DNA of 23,707 nucleotides from Toxoplasma gondii ME49 (taxonomy: Eukaryota > Apicomplexa > Conoidasida > Eucoccidiorida > Sarcocystidae), in assembly GCF_000006565.2 (NCBI RefSeq), contig NW_017383886.1:1-23707 (forward strand), in the 5' to 3' direction. The notes under the pieces are model-generated. The model was not told the DNA's origin and did not search any database. It saw nothing but the letters and a program-made list of their open reading frames with translations. Positions 21,940 through 23,707 of this stretch are shown here, one piece after another. Position numbers and translations under genes: made by a program. Positions within the stretch are counted from its first letter, which is position 1, and each line of letters starts with the position of its first letter.

Positions 21940-22365
21940 TTGTGGTTAGGATTTTTAGTTTGGGGTTTACGGTTTCTAGTTGAGGGTTTTGAGGTTTATT
22001 AGGGTTTCCGGTTTGTGTTTTTTTATCTGGGTCTCAGGGTTTTAGTTTGAGGATTGGGCTTTTCAGTTAAAGGACAACGTTTGTTAGAGCATTGGTTTAG
22101 GGATTTTCGTTCGCATTTTGGGGATTTTAGTTCTGAGTGTGGATAGTTTGGGTTCAGCTTTACGTTTTTTTCAGTTTGGTGCTTTTTTTTCAGGGCTTGA
22201 ATCTAGGGTTTGGGATTTTAGTTCGGGAATTAAGGATTTCAGATTGAGATTTAGGGACTTTCGTATAGCTTTTTCAGTTTATTAGAGTCTTGCGTTTAGC
22301 GGGTTTGACTTCTGATTTGAGTTTTGCTGTAGACGTTAGGGTTTAAAGTTCTAGGTTTTGAAAGA
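21940..22365 (+). repeat. Degenerate TTTAGGG-type telomere-like array
   Basis: The + strand is strongly G/T-rich and full of TTTAGGG-like variants. Six heptads in a row keep exact seven-base phase from 21946: TTAGGAT, TTTTAGT, TTGGGGT, TTACGGT, TTCTAGT and TGAGGGT. Further TAGGGTTT-like units recur through 22360 with slipped phase. Consensus copies such as TTAGGGTTT appear only a few times, so the array is old and heavily mutated. More than 1.3 kb of ordinary sequence follows it, which makes it interstitial. With the G-rich strand on +, a true chromosome end would lie to the right. Confidence 0.75.
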
Positions 22366-22369
22366 AAGA

Positions 22370-23200
22370 TGGAGCAATAATGACCCCGATCCTCATTCCC
22401 GTGAGGCAGGTTGGGCCACGATAGTGCACCTGGCACGCTTCCTTGTGAACGAATCTGTGCGGCACGCACTTCATAGTGTGCAGTGGCCATGTTGGGCGTA
22501 GCTGGCTAATCATAATAGAAACGTAGGTGCCACCTGAAGCCAAGTGCGGGTTTCAAGTTCGTTCTTTTGGCCAATGCGTGTGCCTCAGCGTTTGGACGGT
22601 TATGGGACAGTGCTGCCGTGGCTGAGGTATGAGCTGGTGCTGTGAGCCCTTGTGTGTACATGATTCCCATGCCTCAGTACGTTACTGGTACATGCGCCTT
22701 GCACGGGATCGGTAATTCGTTTTTCCGTCCAATATGACAGCGACAGTGGCTGACAGTGCTTCGCCACTTTTTTCCCTCTACGCTCCAATGATACACTCAC
22801 TGTTGCTGCAATGAAAACGAGCTTGTCGCTTCCTCTGAAAAGAAGCTCCGGATCGGGATCGGTCTGGTTATATCCAGTGGAACAAGGCAATTCCTTGCAC
22901 AGACCATTCTCTATCTCGAGCAATGTTCGTGTGCAACACAGAAGGCAATTATACGGCTCATACAGGAAGCACACACTGCTGCATACCGGGACAGAGGAAG
23001 GGAAGCTGAGCCGGGTTTTTGACATTCGGAAGTGTGGTGTCTCATTTATGAGTGGACAGTACTACAATAGTCTACGCATCTGAAAATGTCGATCTATCTC
23101 ACGTGGCGCACATTTGACTGCTCTACCGACAACCGATTACGCATCAAGCTGGGTGCGCTCAGGAGAATCTCAGACTGAGTGCACATCGGCGGCAAAAGGG
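22370..23200. other. No supported gene between telomere-like array and GLTP-like exons
   Basis: Overlapping open frames occur on both strands, for example 22600-23025 minus and 22811-23083 plus. None shows a motif I recognise. Earlier exons or the promoter of the gene fragment to the right would be expected here, but I could not identify them. Confidence 0.4.
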
Positions 23201-23212
23201 TTCATCAACTAG

Positions 23213-23571
23213 GGATCAATCCACCAGATTCGCCGTCTGCCGGACGTACTCACCATCATTGCTGCGCTGCCTGTTTCTGCTGAGCAGGATCTGACTCCTT
23301 TCTGCAACATAGTTGCATGTTCCGAGTACATCCTCTTAGGCCAGGAAGTTATAGAACTGTTGCAGGTGAGTGAGGCTATGGTTCTGCTACTGAGGTCGCA
23401 TCAGAAGAAACCAGTCCCATGCACATCATACCAGGAACACGGTTCAGGTAGTTGCACGACGAGATACGCCACTCCTATAAAGCTTGTGTTCGTCGAAATG
23501 GGAAACATAATAGCTACAAGATACGCAGTCAACGATAGCACCGTGCCTAGTTCACTGGACTGCCTGCTCAA
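23213..23571 (+). CDS. Glycolipid transfer protein (GLTP)-like gene fragment
   Basis: One + strand frame is open from a TAG at 23210 to a TGA at 23573. The part before 23366 reads IHQIRRLPDVLTIIAALPV, then DLTPFC and CSEYILLGQEVIELLQ. It is followed by CAG|GTGAGT, a strong donor. An in-phase acceptor CATACCAG ends at 23434. The second exon then reads ATPIK....GNI...RY..........SLDCLL, ending at AA|GTGAGA (donor at 23572). The PIK-GNI-Y-SL-LL pattern matches the first conserved region of glycolipid transfer proteins, which move sphingolipids between membranes in the cytosol. In that family an Asp sits four residues before the Asn of GNI and a Lys three after it. Here those places hold Val (GTC) and Ala. 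The 5' exons are unidentified and the 3' end lies outside the window. It may be a divergent member or a decaying copy. Confidence 0.45.
23366..23434 (+). other. Predicted 69-base intron in the GLTP-like gene
   Basis: It begins GTGAGT directly after a CAG codon and ends at CATCATACCAG, preserving phase 0. It is a multiple of three and has no in-frame stop, so it could also be retained as coding sequence. The case for splicing rests on the donor consensus and on the fact that the skipped residues have no place in the GLTP pattern. Confidence 0.35.
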
Positions 23572-23577
23572 GTGAGA
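23572..23577 (+). other. Predicted splice donor at end of second GLTP-like exon
   Basis: CTCAA|GTGAGA overlaps the in-frame TGA. Because the GLTP fold needs several further helices after SLDCLL, a donor here is more likely than a true stop if the gene is intact. Confidence 0.35.
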
Positions 23578-23707
23578 AGTTCCAGCAATTCTGTGTCACT
23601 GTACTGACCGCTCCGTATCGTCCCCTAGTCAAAACGAAGCCTGCCCTACTTGTAGTGCACAACTATGTCACTGGCAAGCTCGTTTGCTTTACATCTAGCC
23701 TCGTACA

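Noticed and set aside
1..23707. CRISPR array, integron, phage or bacterial operon
   Set aside because: There are no regularly spaced short repeats, no dense same-strand long frames, and no ribosome-binding-site-led genes. The window looks eukaryotic.

Overview
This window reads as gene-poor eukaryotic DNA of roughly even base composition. No open frame is longer than about 270 codons, there is no bacterial-style operon packing, and I see no rRNA or convincing tRNA. Near the right end is an exon/intron-like structure with GT donors. A degenerate seven-base TTTAGGG-type array lies at about 21.94-22.37 kb. That heptamer is the telomere repeat of plants, several algae and apicomplexans. Taken with the base composition, a protist (coccidian-like or algal) is my best guess, but this is inference and nothing here fixes the species.

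From the left end to about 16 kb the + strand is mostly G/T-rich. The recurring protein-like similarities I can find there are read on the minus strand. They look like fragments of a degraded, repeatedly duplicated family (paralogue 'islands'). A YCFFL-type block occurs at about 3.5, 5.3 and 9.9 kb. A near-identical 193-bp block occurs at 8.90 and 10.56 kb. A 1,680-bp-offset duplication (11.46-12.81 and 13.14-14.49 kb) has a 936-bp core differing at only three sites. A 'PTVD' block occurs at about 11.7, 13.4, 14.9-15.2 and 17.4-17.6 kb. The two last copies (C and D) keep a long shared minus-strand reading frame with fixed spacing of GGD, C, HHI, VP, IKP, PTVD and VVP. The first two have lost register through small indels. 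Most copies appear to be pseudogene fragments, and I cannot name the family.

From 16.2 to 16.8 kb the strand composition flips to C-rich. From about 18 to 21.9 kb I see no gene I can support. After the degenerate telomere-like tract, the last 500 bases hold the best candidate for a real gene. It is a + strand two-exon fragment whose second exon resembles the first conserved helix region of glycolipid transfer proteins. It is incomplete at the right edge, and the ligand-binding Asp appears replaced by Val.

The two main signals are homogenised (gene-converted-looking) cores inside otherwise diverged duplicates, and a conserved minus-strand protein family that I do not recognise. All coding calls are from reading by eye without database search, so confidence is kept low to moderate.
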